From Fagopyrum homotropicum (taxonomy: Eukaryota; Streptophyta; Magnoliopsida; Caryophyllales; Polygonaceae): a stretch of 64,000 bases of DNA. Below, one piece after another: positions 11,355 through 21,874 of this stretch. The DNA is taken from NCBI GenBank assembly GCA_033239125.1, contig BSWB01000001.1, forward strand, positions 60,183,416-60,247,415, written 5' to 3'. The position numbers and the translations under genes were made by a program. The notes under the pieces are model-generated. The model was not told the DNA's origin, made no database searches, and was given only the letters and a program-made list of their open reading frames with translations. How positions within the stretch are numbered: position 1 is the first letter of the stretch; each line of letters starts with the position of its first letter.

Positions 11355-12764
11355 TCACCTTGAAACTTCCGCTCTTTTCACCCCATACTTCAACTGCGCC
11401 ATGGGGAAAACACGTTTGATTAGATAAGGTCCAGTCCAACGAGATTTAAGCTTACTTGGGAAGAGACGAAGTCGTGAATTAAAGAGGAGAACTTGATCTC
11501 CTTCTTTTAGGTCCTTTGGAATGATATGCTTATCATGACAACGCTTCGCCCTTTCTTTGTAAATCTTTGCGTTCTCATAGGCGTTCAAGCAGAGTTCTTT
11601 AAGCTCATTAAGGTCCAAGAGGCGCTTCTCGCCCGCTTCCTTCATGCCGAAGTTCAACCACTTCACAGCCCAGTACGCTTTGTGTTCTAGCTCCACCGGG
11701 AGATGACAAGACTTCCCATACACTAAGTTGTATGGTGTTGTACCTACGGGAGTCTTGTATGCAGTCCTATACGCTCATAACGCATCATCTAATTTCAAAC
11801 ACCAATCCTTCCTTGTCTTTGACACCGTCTTCTCAAGGATGCCCTTGATCTCTCTATTTGAAATTTCCACTTGCCCACTTGTTTGTGGATGGTAGGGAGT
11901 GGCGATCTTGTGAGTCACCCCATACTTAGCTAGTAGAGCTTCGAATCGTCGGGCAATAAAGTGTAAACCTCCGTCACTAATGATGGTCCATGGTGTCCCA
12001 AACCTTGGTAAAATAGTTCTATTAAAGAACTTGACAACAACCATGGCATCGTTAGTTGGAGAGGCAATAGCTTCAACCTATCTCGAAACATAATCTACAG
12101 CTAGAAGTATGTATTGGTTTCCATAAGATGATGGGAAAGGTCCCATGAAGTCGACTCCCCAAACGTAGAAGATTTCCACCTCCTGAATGTTATTGAGAGG
12201 CATCTCGTTTCTCCTAGAGATATTTCCTATTCTTTGACAAGCATCGCAACAATAAACAAAGGTTTGCACATCCTTAAATAAAGTAGGCCAAAAGAATCCG
12301 GATTGCAATACCTTAGCGCTAGTTTTATTGGAACTACCATGTCCCCCACAAGGTAGTGAATGACAATGACGAATGACGCTTTGCATTTCGTCTTCCGGCA
12401 CACATCTCCTAATGATGCCGTCGGGACCTCTCTTGAAGAGTAGAGCTTCATTCCAAAAGTATTGCCGGACATCCCTAAAGAACTTCTTCTTTTGTGCATA
12501 GGATAATCCGGGAGGTATTTCCTGACAAACCAAGTAATTTACAAAATCAGCAAACCAAGGTTCATTACCTCTAGATATCTTGTCGATGCACTCCTCTATG
12601 ATGTGTAAGTGCTCATCCGGGAAGGAGTCATCAATAGGTAGATCGTCGTCTTCAATGTGTGGTAGACGACTCAAATGATCTGCAATAGAATTTTCCGAGC
12701 CTTTCTTGTCGCGGATCTGTAGATCGAATTCTTGTAGGAGAAGAATCCATCTAATCAGCCTCGG
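11355..12764 (-). pseudogene. Integrase, Athila-type element
   Basis: After the RNase H tail (RLIRWILLLQEFDLQIRDKK, ADHLSRL) the zinc-binding part shows HCHSLPCGGHGSSNKT and CDACQRIGN. The core shows GVDFMGPFP, IISDGGLHFIARRFE and TPYHPQTSGQVEISNREIK, covering the D,D,E residues. The C-terminal part (VYGKSCHLPVELEHKAYWAVK, RWTGPYLIKRVFP) is followed by a one-base loss near 11404; the other frame continues with the usual end. In-frame stops at 12765-12767, 12078-12080 and 11775-11777; the last two stand where the family has Trp. The frame is the same as that of RT. Confidence 0.85.
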
Positions 12765-14321
12765 TTATGCATCCTTCTTGGCGAGTAAATACCGGATCAC
12801 TGAATGGTTCGTGTATACAATCACCTTCGCACCTATAAGATAAGAACGAAACTTTTCAAATGCATATACAATGGCTGAAAAACTTTTCTTAGTTGTGGCG
12901 TAGTTGAGTTGCGCTTCATCTAGCGTCTTGCTAGCATAATAGATAGCATGGGTTCGGCCTTCCTTCTTTTGCCCCAGCACCGCTCCAACAGCTACGTCAC
13001 TTGCGTCACACATAACCTCAAACGGGAGATTCCAGTACGGAGGTTGGATAATCGGAGCTGAGATGAGAGCTTCCCGGATCTTATAGAAAGCATCTAAACA
13101 ATCCTGCAAAAAATCAAAAACTACATCCTTCATCAATAGATTAGTTAGCGGTTTTGAAATCTTAGAAAAGTCTTTGATAAATCTCCTATAAAATCCAGCA
13201 TGTCCTATAAAACTTCTTATCCCCTTCACCGAAGATGGAGGAGGAAGTTTCTCTATAGTCTCTATCTTAGCCTTATCAACTTCGATCCCTCTACTAGATA
13301 TCAAGTGTCCTAGTACAGTGCCTTCCTTAACCATGAATTGACACTTCTCCCAATTAAGAACTAGGTTAGTGTCTTCACACTTTTGCAACACAAGAGAAAG
13401 GTTAGAAAGACAATTGTCGAATGAGGAACCATAAACAGAAAAGTCGTTCATAAAAACCTCCATGATTTCCTCAATGTACTCCGAGAAGATGGCCATCATA
13501 CACCTTTGAAAGGTGGCTGGGGCGTTGCAAAGCCCGAATGGCATCCTTCTATATGCAAACGTACCCCACGAGCACGTGAATGTGGTCTTCTCTTGATCGT
13601 CCGGGTGGATCGGAATCTGGAAGAAACCACTATAACCATCAAGATAACAGAAATAAGAGTGTTGTGCTAACCTCTCAAGCATTTGATCTATGAATGGTAG
13701 CGGGAAGTGATCCTTCCTAGTTGCATTGTTTAGCTTGCGGTAATCAATGCACATCCTCCATCCCGTCACGGTTCTTGTAGGAATGAGCTCATTGTTCTTG
13801 TTGGTAATAACCGTCATTCCTCCTTTCTTCGGGACAACTTGAACGAGGCTCACCCACTTGCTATCGGAGATAGGATAGATGATAACTGCATCAAGTAACT
13901 TAAGAATTTCCTTCTTGACAACCTCCCTCATGATCCGATTTAACCGTCTTTGAGGTTGTCGCGAAGGCTTAAAATCTTCCTCCATTAGAATCTTGTGCAT
14001 GCATAATGATGGTTTAATTCCTACAAGATCCTCTATGGTATAACCTAAGGCTTTCTTATGTTTCCTTAGAACAGCCATTAGTTTCTCATGTTCATCTTCA
14101 CTTAAATCGGAACTAACAATTACGGGAAAAGTAAAATTAGTTCCAAGAAATGCATACCGAAGATGTGTGGGAAGTGGCATCAATTCCATTGCTATTGATG
14201 CCTTTGATGAGTCTTGAGGTGTGTCCGATGCTTCCTTAGAAATCTCTAAGGGTGTAGGAGTGATGGAAGAAGACTCAAGAGCATTTGTGGAAAGAGCGGC
14301 ATTGTTCTCAGAAATTCCCAA
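12765..14321 (-). pseudogene. Reverse transcriptase-RNase H, Athila-type; catalytic residues lost
   Basis: 518 codons are open. RT is clear: SKWVSLVQVVPKKGGMTV, NNELIPTRTVTGWRMCIDYR, HFPLPFIDQMLERLA, YLDGYSGFFQIPI, RMPFGLCNAPATFQRCM, then VFMNDFSVYG. The family motif is FMDDF, so the first Asp of the catalytic pair is Asn. The RNase H part reads VMCDASDVAVGAVLGQ, then TTKKSFSAIVYAFEKF where the family has TEKELLA, and YTNHSVIRYLL for YTDHAALxYLL, so at least two RNase H acidic residues are gone as well. Despite the long open frame the product would not be an active enzyme. Confidence 0.88.
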
Positions 14322-14515
14322 AATTACGGCACCACTGTTACTTCCACGGCCATGGTTTTGGGCGTGAAACTCAATTACGGCACCACTGTTACTTCCACGG
14401 TCGTGGTTTAGACCGTGTAACTTACTGTTGCTCTCAAAATATCAGTTTACGGGCAGTTTGGGTGAAACCACGGCCGTGGAATAACACGACTGACCATGGT
14501 TCCTCACGTTTTCTG
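14322..14515. repeat. Palindromic phrase block at the protease-RT junction
   Basis: Contains two near-identical direct copies of ATTACGGCACCACTGTTACT followed by CCACGG[CT]C[AG]TGG (from about 14323 and 14377), plus a perfect CCACGGCCGTGG and a diverged CGACTGACCATGG. The same phrase occurs in the LTR and both spacers. On the - strand the end of the protease frame (VRNHGQSCYSTAVV) is encoded by it. Confidence 0.75.
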
Positions 14516-15308
14516 AGCCATCATAAAGTTTTTCAAACTCTTCCTCTTGCACTTCCTTTAGCTCTCCCAAGGCTTCAATCTCATCATTGCAATCCTCTTC
14601 CTCTCCCTTTTCCATGATGCTCATGGTTATGACCTTTTGCAATGGATCTTTAAATAGAATCGAGCTCACTTCTTCTTTAGACGCTTCTTCGTCATAGATG
14701 TTGAACATATCCTCTCCAAGAGCTGGATCTTTCACCAAAGTTGAGAGAACAAACTCAACCTTCTCTTCTCCTATGTCGAAGGCTAGTCTAGCATTCTTGC
14801 AATCAACCATACAACCGGATTTTGTAAGAAACGGTCTTTCGAGTATGATCGGAACTGGACAATCTGCAGGAATGTCAAGCACAACAAAGTCTATTGGAAT
14901 GTAAAACTTACCGAGCTTGACTGGAACGTCTTCAATGATACCGACGGGACAAGTTATGGATCGATCCGCCATGTACAACGTCATCTTCACCGTTTTAGGT
15001 TCGCCTAAACCGACCTTCCTACACAAAGCAAGCGGGATGATGCTAACGCTTGCTCCCAAGTCACAAAGAGCGTCATATGTGACTTCTCCCACTCCAATTG
15101 GAATACAAAATGACCCCGGATCTCTCAGCTTTGGGGGCATCTTTTCCGTCATTGTTTTGATGAGCTCCGAAGATTCCGAACTCATCTTGACTTCTCCAAA
15201 GTATACTAGCTTCCTCTTGTTAGAGAGGAGCTCTTTCAAGAATTTCCCGTAAGCGGGCATACCTACAATAACATCAATGAAAGGTATATTAATGTGCAGT
15301 TTGCTCAT
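14442..15308 (-). pseudogene. Aspartic protease domain, Athila-type element
   Basis: 288 codons open. The start KLHINIPFIDVIVGMPAYGKF and FLKELLSNKRKL are typical of the gag-protease linker of Athila/Tat elements. The domain shows KLRDPGSFCIPIGVGEVTYDA, LCDLGASVSIIPLALCRKVGL (catalytic D-L-G here, as usual in this lineage), YMADRSITCPVGIIEDVPVK and VPIILERPFLTKSG. It then runs into an acidic tail and the palindromic phrase, ending at a stop at 14442-14444. It would process the polyprotein. Confidence 0.85.
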
Positions 15309-15359
15309 TAGTTCAATGAACTTACCGAATTGCTTATCTAGACGCGCTCTTGCTCTAGA

Positions 15360-16850
15360 TTACGGGAATGGTAGAGGAGGTTTGTAAGCTGGAGGAGGAA
15401 CATAGACATCTTCCTTCTCCTTCCTCTTTTCTTTCTCCTTCTCGGCTGGAACTTCTACAAACTTAGGTTGCGGGTCGGTAGTTGTCACACCGCTCCTAGT
15501 TGTGATAGCCATCACTCTTCCTTTCGGGTTATCCTCCGTCTTTCCGGGAAGCTTCCCTTGATCTCTAGGAACTTCTCCGGCCTTGCTGAATACTTGGTTT
15601 TCTAAAGCTTTGTGAGCTTTATCAACCGAAGTTATGTAGCTCTCCAACCCTTGGAGCTTTCCTAAGATCGTCTCCAGCATAGGATCAAGCTTCTCCTTCT
15701 CCTTATTGTTTGAACTATTTGATGTTTGTCCCTGGCTTTTCAAAGGAATAGAAGAAGATGGAGATGTTAGTGAATTTCCAGAATTTGGATAGGAATTAAC
15801 GGAATTTTGTTGTTGGTTGGACCGCCAATTGTTATTGGAATTTCGGTTGTTGTTGTTATTCCAATTTTTGTTCCAATTGTTGTTCCGGTTGTTATTCCTA
15901 TTCCCTCTGTGGTTGTTGTTGTTGTTTCCTAAGTAACCAACATCTTGCTCCTTTGGCTTTTGAAGGCCAACTCTAATGATTTCCTTCAACTCCTTGATTT
16001 CGGTGTTGACGGAGAATATTTGAGTTTGTGTAGCTTGTGTTAGCTTAGCTCCCGAATCCCCTTGATTCCGGCTATTTGGATCCACCTTCCGGTGGGAATA
16101 CTTCTCAATCACTTGGGTTTGCTTCTCAATGAAGTCCCAAGCGTCATCTTCTCTCATGTCCATGAATGTATCACAAGAGAGAGATTGGAGATTGAATTGT
16201 GTTTCCATATCCAACCCTTTGTAGTAGATCTCCAATAATTCCAGCTTTGAAATGCCATGGTGTGGGCAATCCAATAAGAGATCCTGAAATCTTTCCCATG
16301 ATTGAAACAAACTTTCGTTAGCTTTCATAGAAAATGCATTAATCTTACCTCTCAACTCCTCCGTCTTGGATGGCGGAAAGAACTTGGTGAGGAACTCCGA
16401 AGATAGATCCTCCCATGTGTTAAGTCTTCCAGCTGGAAGTGCTTGATACCAAGCTAAAGCCTTGTCCTTCAAAGAGAAGAAGAACAGTTTGATCTTGTAG
16501 TTGTTGTTGGTAGCCCTTTTCGGCTTCAATGTCTCCATGAGAATCTCAAAATTCTGCAAATGCTGGTGTGGAGATTCAACACTTGTTCCACCAAATTGAC
16601 TTTGGCTTGCGGGCTAAAGCTGAATTCCTGGATATCCTCAGCTCCGAAATTCACACCTAGACGGTGCGGTTGCTGAATTGGATCCATCATTTTCCCAAGA
16701 GTCTGTGGTTCATCCCCTTCATGAGCAATTGTCACATCTCCAACGGGAATGCGAGGAACAACCGGTGGTCTAGGGTTGTTACGAATGGGATGGATCACCG
16801 GATCAATGTCCTCTAGTGACGTAGTTGGATTTTATAGAGAAACTTCCTCC
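15360..16850 (-). pseudogene. gag, Athila-type element
   Basis: The core reads IKLFFFSLKDKALAWYQALPAG, TWEDLSSEFLTKFFPPSKTEEL, LFQSWERFQDLLLDCPHHGIS and LLEIYYKGLDMETQ, the Athila/Tat gag pattern. An Asn-rich stretch (about 15830-15930) and a Ser/Lys-rich tail follow. The N-terminus lies in another frame (IRNNPRPPVVPRIPVGDV, 16798 down), with a frameshift near 16610. A TAA at 15360-15362 separates gag from protease, in the frame that continues into protease. The front end is cut by the + strand element at 16856. Confidence 0.85.
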
Positions 16851-16855
16851 TCCAT

Positions 16856-16967
16856 CTTCGGTCTAATCCTACAAATCTCGCCCGAGATTCCTAACCGAGA
16901 TTTGCTTTTGTGTCGTTTTTGTGAAATTTAGTCTAGAACGGGAAACTGCAACATCAATCCCGCATCA
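16856..16967 (+). repeat. Truncated 5' LTR of the RT-less Ty3 element
   Basis: Matches the end of the 3' LTR (from about 21763) and ends GCATCA at 16967. Its left edge meets Athila gag sequence with no target duplication, so a deletion removed about 880 bp of this LTR together with the Athila 5' end. Confidence 0.75.
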
Positions 16968-16970
16968 AAG

Positions 16971-16982
16971 TGGTGTCAGAGC
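16971..16982 (+). promoter_or_regulatory. Primer binding site of the RT-less Ty3 element
   Basis: TGGTGTCAGAGC differs by one base from the common tRNA-Met type site and lies three bases after the LTR end. Confidence 0.7.
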
Positions 16983-18207
16983 TAACCGATTGAACTTCAA
17001 CTCAACAATTCAACAAAGGTTTGAGTTTTTTTTATTCGAGTCTTCTTTGAGTCATATAAAAATTGAGTCTTTTCTTTGTTACCGGTCTTTGTGAGATTAT
17101 TTGAGTTTAACGTGTGTTGCCTTGTGTATATCTTGGAGAAGAGAGGAACACCATATCCTAAACATAAGCCAACCAACCTAAACTAGAAATCTCACCCAAG
17201 TCAAGGAATCTCGCCTGCGGTTTTTGAACACTAAAGCCGAGATGTTTACATTACATGGAAAACAAGTTTCATGATTTTCTTCTTATCCCAGCGAGATCTA
17301 TATTAGATTTGAGTCAAATCTAATTATACTCACCTGCCATATCAAGGAGAAGAGAGATTTACGGAGTATCTTATTGTTGAGATCTTATCTAGTAGGTGAG
17401 AAGTTATCATATCTTCAAGTCCTAACCGAATATCTCTTTCAGATTTCAACCATATCCCCTATCCAACAGTTGTATATTCATCCCATCCTTGGATTCACGT
17501 TCATATCACATCAAAAACCCTCTCTTGACTTCACCTATACATTATATCATCGATTATAACCAAAGTTTGGTGAAGCCTTTTGAGCGAGAGTTACTGCGAT
17601 CCAAGTGTGTAAATATAAAGAAGGCATCCAGGAAGAAGCTTACCCTGAACCACAACCAGTCTCCATGACAAAAACCTTGCCTTTGATAAATCTCGGCCCC
17701 TGAGACCAAATCTCGCCCAATGTTTTGAAAATTTGACCGAGATTTGCTACTATCGAGACTTAACCTTAACCGGCTATCTCTCTCTAGTTGCCCAAGTGAA
17801 ATGTATGTAAAGCTCTCTTCTTAGTCTCTTGTGAATCTATTTTGTGCATCTTTCTATTCTAAATGCATTGAGTCTATTTCTTTGAGTGTGTTAGTTAGTA
17901 TCTATATTTTCTATCATACTAGTTGTCTCTACTTGCCATGTTCTTTCCACCTTATGTCAATTGTGTGAAGAGACTTTCAGCAGTTTTACCTTGACTATCT
18001 TCCGAACCAAGTCAACTTTCTAAGTCATCCCAGGGGTTCTAGTTGAAATTAGTCACCAATTTGTAAAGAAATATTAATTAATCCAAGACAATTACATCAA
18101 ATTAGCTTGAGATTCACAATAGAGTGTGAGTGTAAGAGAAAACAAGTAAGGAACTTTCGCTTTCACTAACTTCATGAGTTTGTTGTTACTTTTTGCGATT
18201 GTGCAGG
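16983..18207. other. Leader of the RT-less Ty3 element, no gene
   Basis: About 1.2 kb between primer site and gag start without a believable gene. Phrase copies lie at about 17186-17220 and 17688-17760, the second nearly full length with AATCTCGG, AATCTCGCCC and GACCGAGATTTGCTACT in order. Confidence 0.6.
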
Positions 18208-19524
18208 ATGTGTAATAGTCCAAGAGGTTCACAAAAGGGTGACCCAACAAGTCCAATAACCGATGATGTATTAAAACAACTCATGGTCACGGTCTCAATG
18301 TTGATTGAACAAGGCAAGACTGGAAACTTGTCCCAAAGAACAAATCTTGGCCCAAAATCTTGCCCTAGTACATCCGAGATTTCACCCAAGATTTACTACT
18401 AACTTGGGCGAAAGCTCACGTAATCCACCCATACCTCCAGCCCCTAATCCTCTTCCAAGAACCCCTCAAAGGTCAGGTATGAGATATCCGAATCCTAAAT
18501 TTTATACACCTAATACTCAAAACTTTGTTGATGAATTTCAGGAATTAGAGGAAGAGGATGACGAAGGGATGTGGAGAGACTATCCTAGATGTAACCATCG
18601 TCCTAGGAGAGGTTGAGACTTGGAACCTTATAGGCCCCACAAAGAGCATGATGGAATTGGCAAAGTGAAGCTCAAGATTCCAAGTTTTGAAGGCAAATAC
18701 GATCCGGACAGTTACATGGAATGGGAGACTAAAGATGAACAAATTTGGTCTTGCCATAAATTTAGTGATCAAAGGAAGATCCAACTTATTGCGTTGGAAT
18801 TCCAAGGCTATGCCTTAGTGTGGTGGGATCACTTATCAAAGAAAGAAGAAGAACGCTAGATCTGGACATTAACACTAGGGAGCAAATGAAAGACTTAATG
18901 AGAGAGATTTATGCCCCCACATTATGATAGGGAAGTAAGGCAAAGGTTGGAGAACCTCAAGCAAGGTTCTATGAGTGTAGAAGAAGTTTACAAAACCATA
19001 CAGATGGAAATAACGAAGGCCAATGTTATAGAGGATGAGGAGTCTACTATGACTCAAATTTTAAGAATTTTGCACCCATCCATAACTAATGAAATTGATT
19101 TATATCCCTATGCTAATATGACTAATTTGCTGCATTTGGCCATCTGAATTGAAAGGAAGTTCAAAATACGGAACCAAGGGGAAGGCTCATGGAAGTCACA
19201 GGAAATCTCGGCCCAACAATAACAATCTCGCCCCAACAGTCACCATCTCGTCCTTTGAATGAGCCTTCAAAGGATCCTAAAGGGAGCACTTCTAACTCTA
19301 CCTTACGTTCTAGAGATATTGTATGCTTTAAGTGTCAAAGTAGAGGTCATTATAAGAAAGATTGTCCTAATAATAAGGTGTTATTTATCAATCATTCAGG
19401 ACAATATGAGAGTGAGGAAGAGAATGATCATAACACCCACCTTAATGCATTGCAAAAAAAAATAAGAGTGTTAGTGATGAAGGCGTTGAGTTTGAGCATG
19501 GAGAAACCTTGCATGCTAATATAA
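18208..19524 (+). pseudogene. gag of the RT-less Ty3 element
   Basis: The likely start is MCNSPRGSQ at 18208. A shift leads to the frame from 18305 with a Pro-rich linker, FQELEEEDDEGMWRDYPR, a TGA at 18614-18616, and the gag core KLKIPSFEGKYDPDSYMEWE, IALEFQGYALVWWDHL, HYDREVRQRLENLKQGSMSV and ILRILHPSITNEI. The family has the same PSFxGKxDPExYLEWE and WWDxL pattern. A zinc knuckle CFKCQSRGHYKKDC (about 19324-19365) is in yet another frame. Two phrase copies lie inside the coding region (18341-18400, 19200-19255). Confidence 0.78.
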
Positions 19525-19554
19525 CTCCTTGTTAAGATAATCAACGGGAAAATC

Positions 19555-19960
19555 TCTTTCATATCAGGTATCTTGTTAAAGGGAAGGTGTATAACATGAT
19601 TATTGATGGTGATAGCTGTTGCAATATTGATAATACTGAATTGATAAATAAATTGTAATTTACTACATTTTATCACCCTCGACCATATAAATTGCATTGA
19701 ATGAATGATTGCGATGAATTGATAGTGAACAAGCAAGCTAGAGTGACTATTACCTTAGGACATTACACCGATGAAATCTTGTATGATGTAGTAAATATGT
19801 AGACTTGTCATATTTTACTAGGTCGTCCTTGGCACTATGATTACAATTTAGATCAAGATGGCTATTCAAATAGAAATATTTTTACATTCAATGGTAAAAA
19901 GATTATACTAAAGCTATTGACTCATTTACAAATCGTTGAGAACTATGAAAAGCAGAAGAA
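19555..19960 (+). pseudogene. Protease remnant of the RT-less Ty3 element
   Basis: Reads VKGKVYNMIIDGDSCCNID, then after stops HPRPYKLH, LIVNKQARVTITLGHYTDEI and CHILLGRPWHYDYNLDQDGY. Family proteases have IIDGGSCTN, HPxPYKLQWL and LLGRPWQFDR at the same places. Three in-frame stops, two where the family tends to have Trp or Gln. Confidence 0.72.
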
Positions 19961-20880
19961 AAAGGACAAGGATCAAGCATTGGACAAGAAGAGAATCGAA
20001 ACTTATTCTAGTACAGAATCTTGGCCTAGAGACAGAAAAATCTTGCCCGAGATTCATGACACCTCACTTGAGATTCAGAATTCTCGTTCCAATGTGCAGA
20101 AACCTTGTCTCAGTGCAATATTTAGTCCCAATATACCAGAAACTTTGGTTTAAGTTCAAGAACTCTTCTTGCTTCTACTGATGAATTTCGAGTTGAGTGT
20201 TCCTCTATTGATGTTTTTCCTACGTGTTTGACACAAGGGATGAACATGAAAAGGAAGTTATTCCATTCATGTCATTAGGTGGTTTTATTAAGCATTTTAT
20301 GCTCAAGAAATCTAGGACTTGCCACCCATATCTGGCCTTGAACTTTCATGGATATGTAGTGCAGTTGTTTTCCTTAACTTCGTTAGATCTTATACCGTTA
20401 CCTTTTGGTGAGTGAGTAAAGTTTATTGCAGGAAAAACAAGTGGACACTATCAAGAACATGCATGCAAAATCACAGATGAAGCTAGAGGAAAATGAAAGG
20501 TTAGTTGCGGCCAAGATTGATCAAATGAGCATGGAATTTCTACTTGATCTAGGAGATCTCATATCATTGCAGCTAGGAAGGAACAACTTTCCAGAATATA
20601 CCCAATTTTCATCATCACCGGTGATCTATGGACGTCCAATAGACATCTTGGCCCCCCCATTGACAAAATCTCACCCGAGATTTTGGAATTTTGACTGAGA
20701 TTCCTTACTGTCGTGTGTTATGGTACACATATTTAAGGCAAGAGTGGTACAAACTTCGAGGGATCCTCCATGAGAACCATGGAAGCCGAAGTTTTTGCCA
20801 CAAAGAAGCTTGAGTTCTAGTGTGACTAGTGATTAACATGGTGCGGATTCGAGGACGAATCCTTTTCAAGAAGGGGAATT
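19961..20880 (+). pseudogene. Integrase C-terminal remnant joined to protease
   Basis: After a phrase copy (20010-20075) the reading gives SLTSLDLIPLPFGE (about 20372-20414) and MHAKSQMKLEENERLVA...LLDLGDLISLQLGRNNFPEY (to about 20600), which match the plant Ty3 integrase tail pattern TPLDLxPLP and FxxGDxVxxHLRKxRFP. No RT, RNase H or DDE core lies between this and protease, so about 3 kb is missing compared with a full element. A further phrase copy at 20640-20710 and a purine tract AAGAAGGGGAATT precede the LTR. Confidence 0.65.
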
Positions 20881-21874
20881 TGGTGTGGGAACATCCCCAA
20901 TACCAAGTATACAAGGGTCAATCACTAGAGCTAAAGCAAGAACATTAAAAGAGGAGGAGGTCACATCATCTTCATACATTGTCATAAAGGGATCTATCAC
21001 TAGATCAAGAGCTAGAAGAATCCAAGAAAAGAAACTATATACAATTGAAGATGATCAAGAAACCAAGAAATGTGGCTAAGACGAGACTTAAAAGAACTAG
21101 TGCAGAAATCTCAACCCTGAGGCAATAATCTCGCCCGAGATTCAGACTGAGATTTGTATTTGTCGAGATCTATAAGGTCCAGTCGAGATCTTATTAGTCA
21201 TAGTTATCTTTTAGTTATTTTAATACCTTTAAAAGCTCTAAACATTCTAGAGGTATCTTTTGGTTTTGATCCTATATTTTAGGATTATCTTTTATTTTAT
21301 TTTCTAGAGGAATCTCACCTATAAATGGGCATAGAAGATGAGATTCATAGGTAGCTTAGTTTTGATTATTGATTTCCACATTATTGTGAGATACCTGTGA
21401 CTTCACTCACAGAGTTTGCATTTTATCATGCTATTCAATCAAAAAGAGAGCTTTTTGGTTGAATCGTTGTGAGTTTTTCCTAGGTTGTTCTTGTGTGTGT
21501 TAATCTTATTGAAGATTGGTGTTACTAGTCAAAATAGTCCCTCTTGTGCTTGTCTTATTCAGAAGGCTTGTGTAAGGTTAAAGAAGAGATTATTAAGGTA
21601 AGCTCTTTGTTAAGGAATTATGATCCAATTGTTTAATGTTCTTTGCAAGAATACCTTGGTTCATATCTTCCTATATTTCCATTATTCATTCCATATTCAT
21701 CTTATTATCCTACCATTATCAATTCATCAAACTCACGTTCTTTTGTGTTCGAGTTTCACAAATCTCGATCTAATCCTACGAATCTCGCCTGAGATTCCTA
21801 ACCGAGATTTTCTTTTGTGTTGTGTTCCTGAACTTCAGTCTAGATCGGAAAACTGCAACATTAACCCTGCATCA
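20881..21874 (+). repeat. 3' LTR of the RT-less Ty3 element
   Basis: Starts TGGTGTGGGAAC after the purine tract and ends CTGCATCA, so its ends are short inverted repeats (TGGTG/TGATG). A TATA-like CTATAAATGGG lies at about 21319. Phrase copies at 21103-21165 and 21758-21810. No coding capacity. Confidence 0.75.

Larger units (their letters stand above)
6043..16855 (-). mobile_element. Athila-type Ty3/gypsy element with env-like gene, 5' end lost
   Basis: Reading on the - strand from right to left: gag, protease, RT-RNase H, integrase, spacer, env-like gene, long spacer, purine tract and 3' LTR. Gag through integrase lie in one frame, as in Athila elements. Breaks include stops at 15360, 14442, 12765, 12078 and 11775, and frameshifts near 16610, 11404 and 9800. 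The 5' LTR, primer site and leader are missing because the + strand element at 16856 abuts the gag start. A private palindromic phrase (CACGGCCGTG) recurs in LTR, spacers and the protease-RT junction. Confidence 0.88.
16856..21874 (+). mobile_element. Ty3/gypsy element lacking RT and most of integrase
   Basis: Both LTR ends share the sequence TCTAATCCTAC[AG]AATCTCG...CTGCAACAT[CT]AA[CT]CC and end at GCATCA. The 5' LTR keeps only its last 112 bases; the 3' LTR is 994 bp. Inside are a primer site, leader, gag with a zinc knuckle, protease, then directly the C-terminal part of integrase. RT, RNase H and the integrase core are absent. The gag and protease resemble chromovirus-type plant elements. 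A private phrase built on AATCTCG/CGAGATT recurs in nine places. Confidence 0.8.

Noticed and set aside
14698..15252. Two + strand frames of 68 and 111 codons
   Set aside because: Antisense shadows of the Athila protease.
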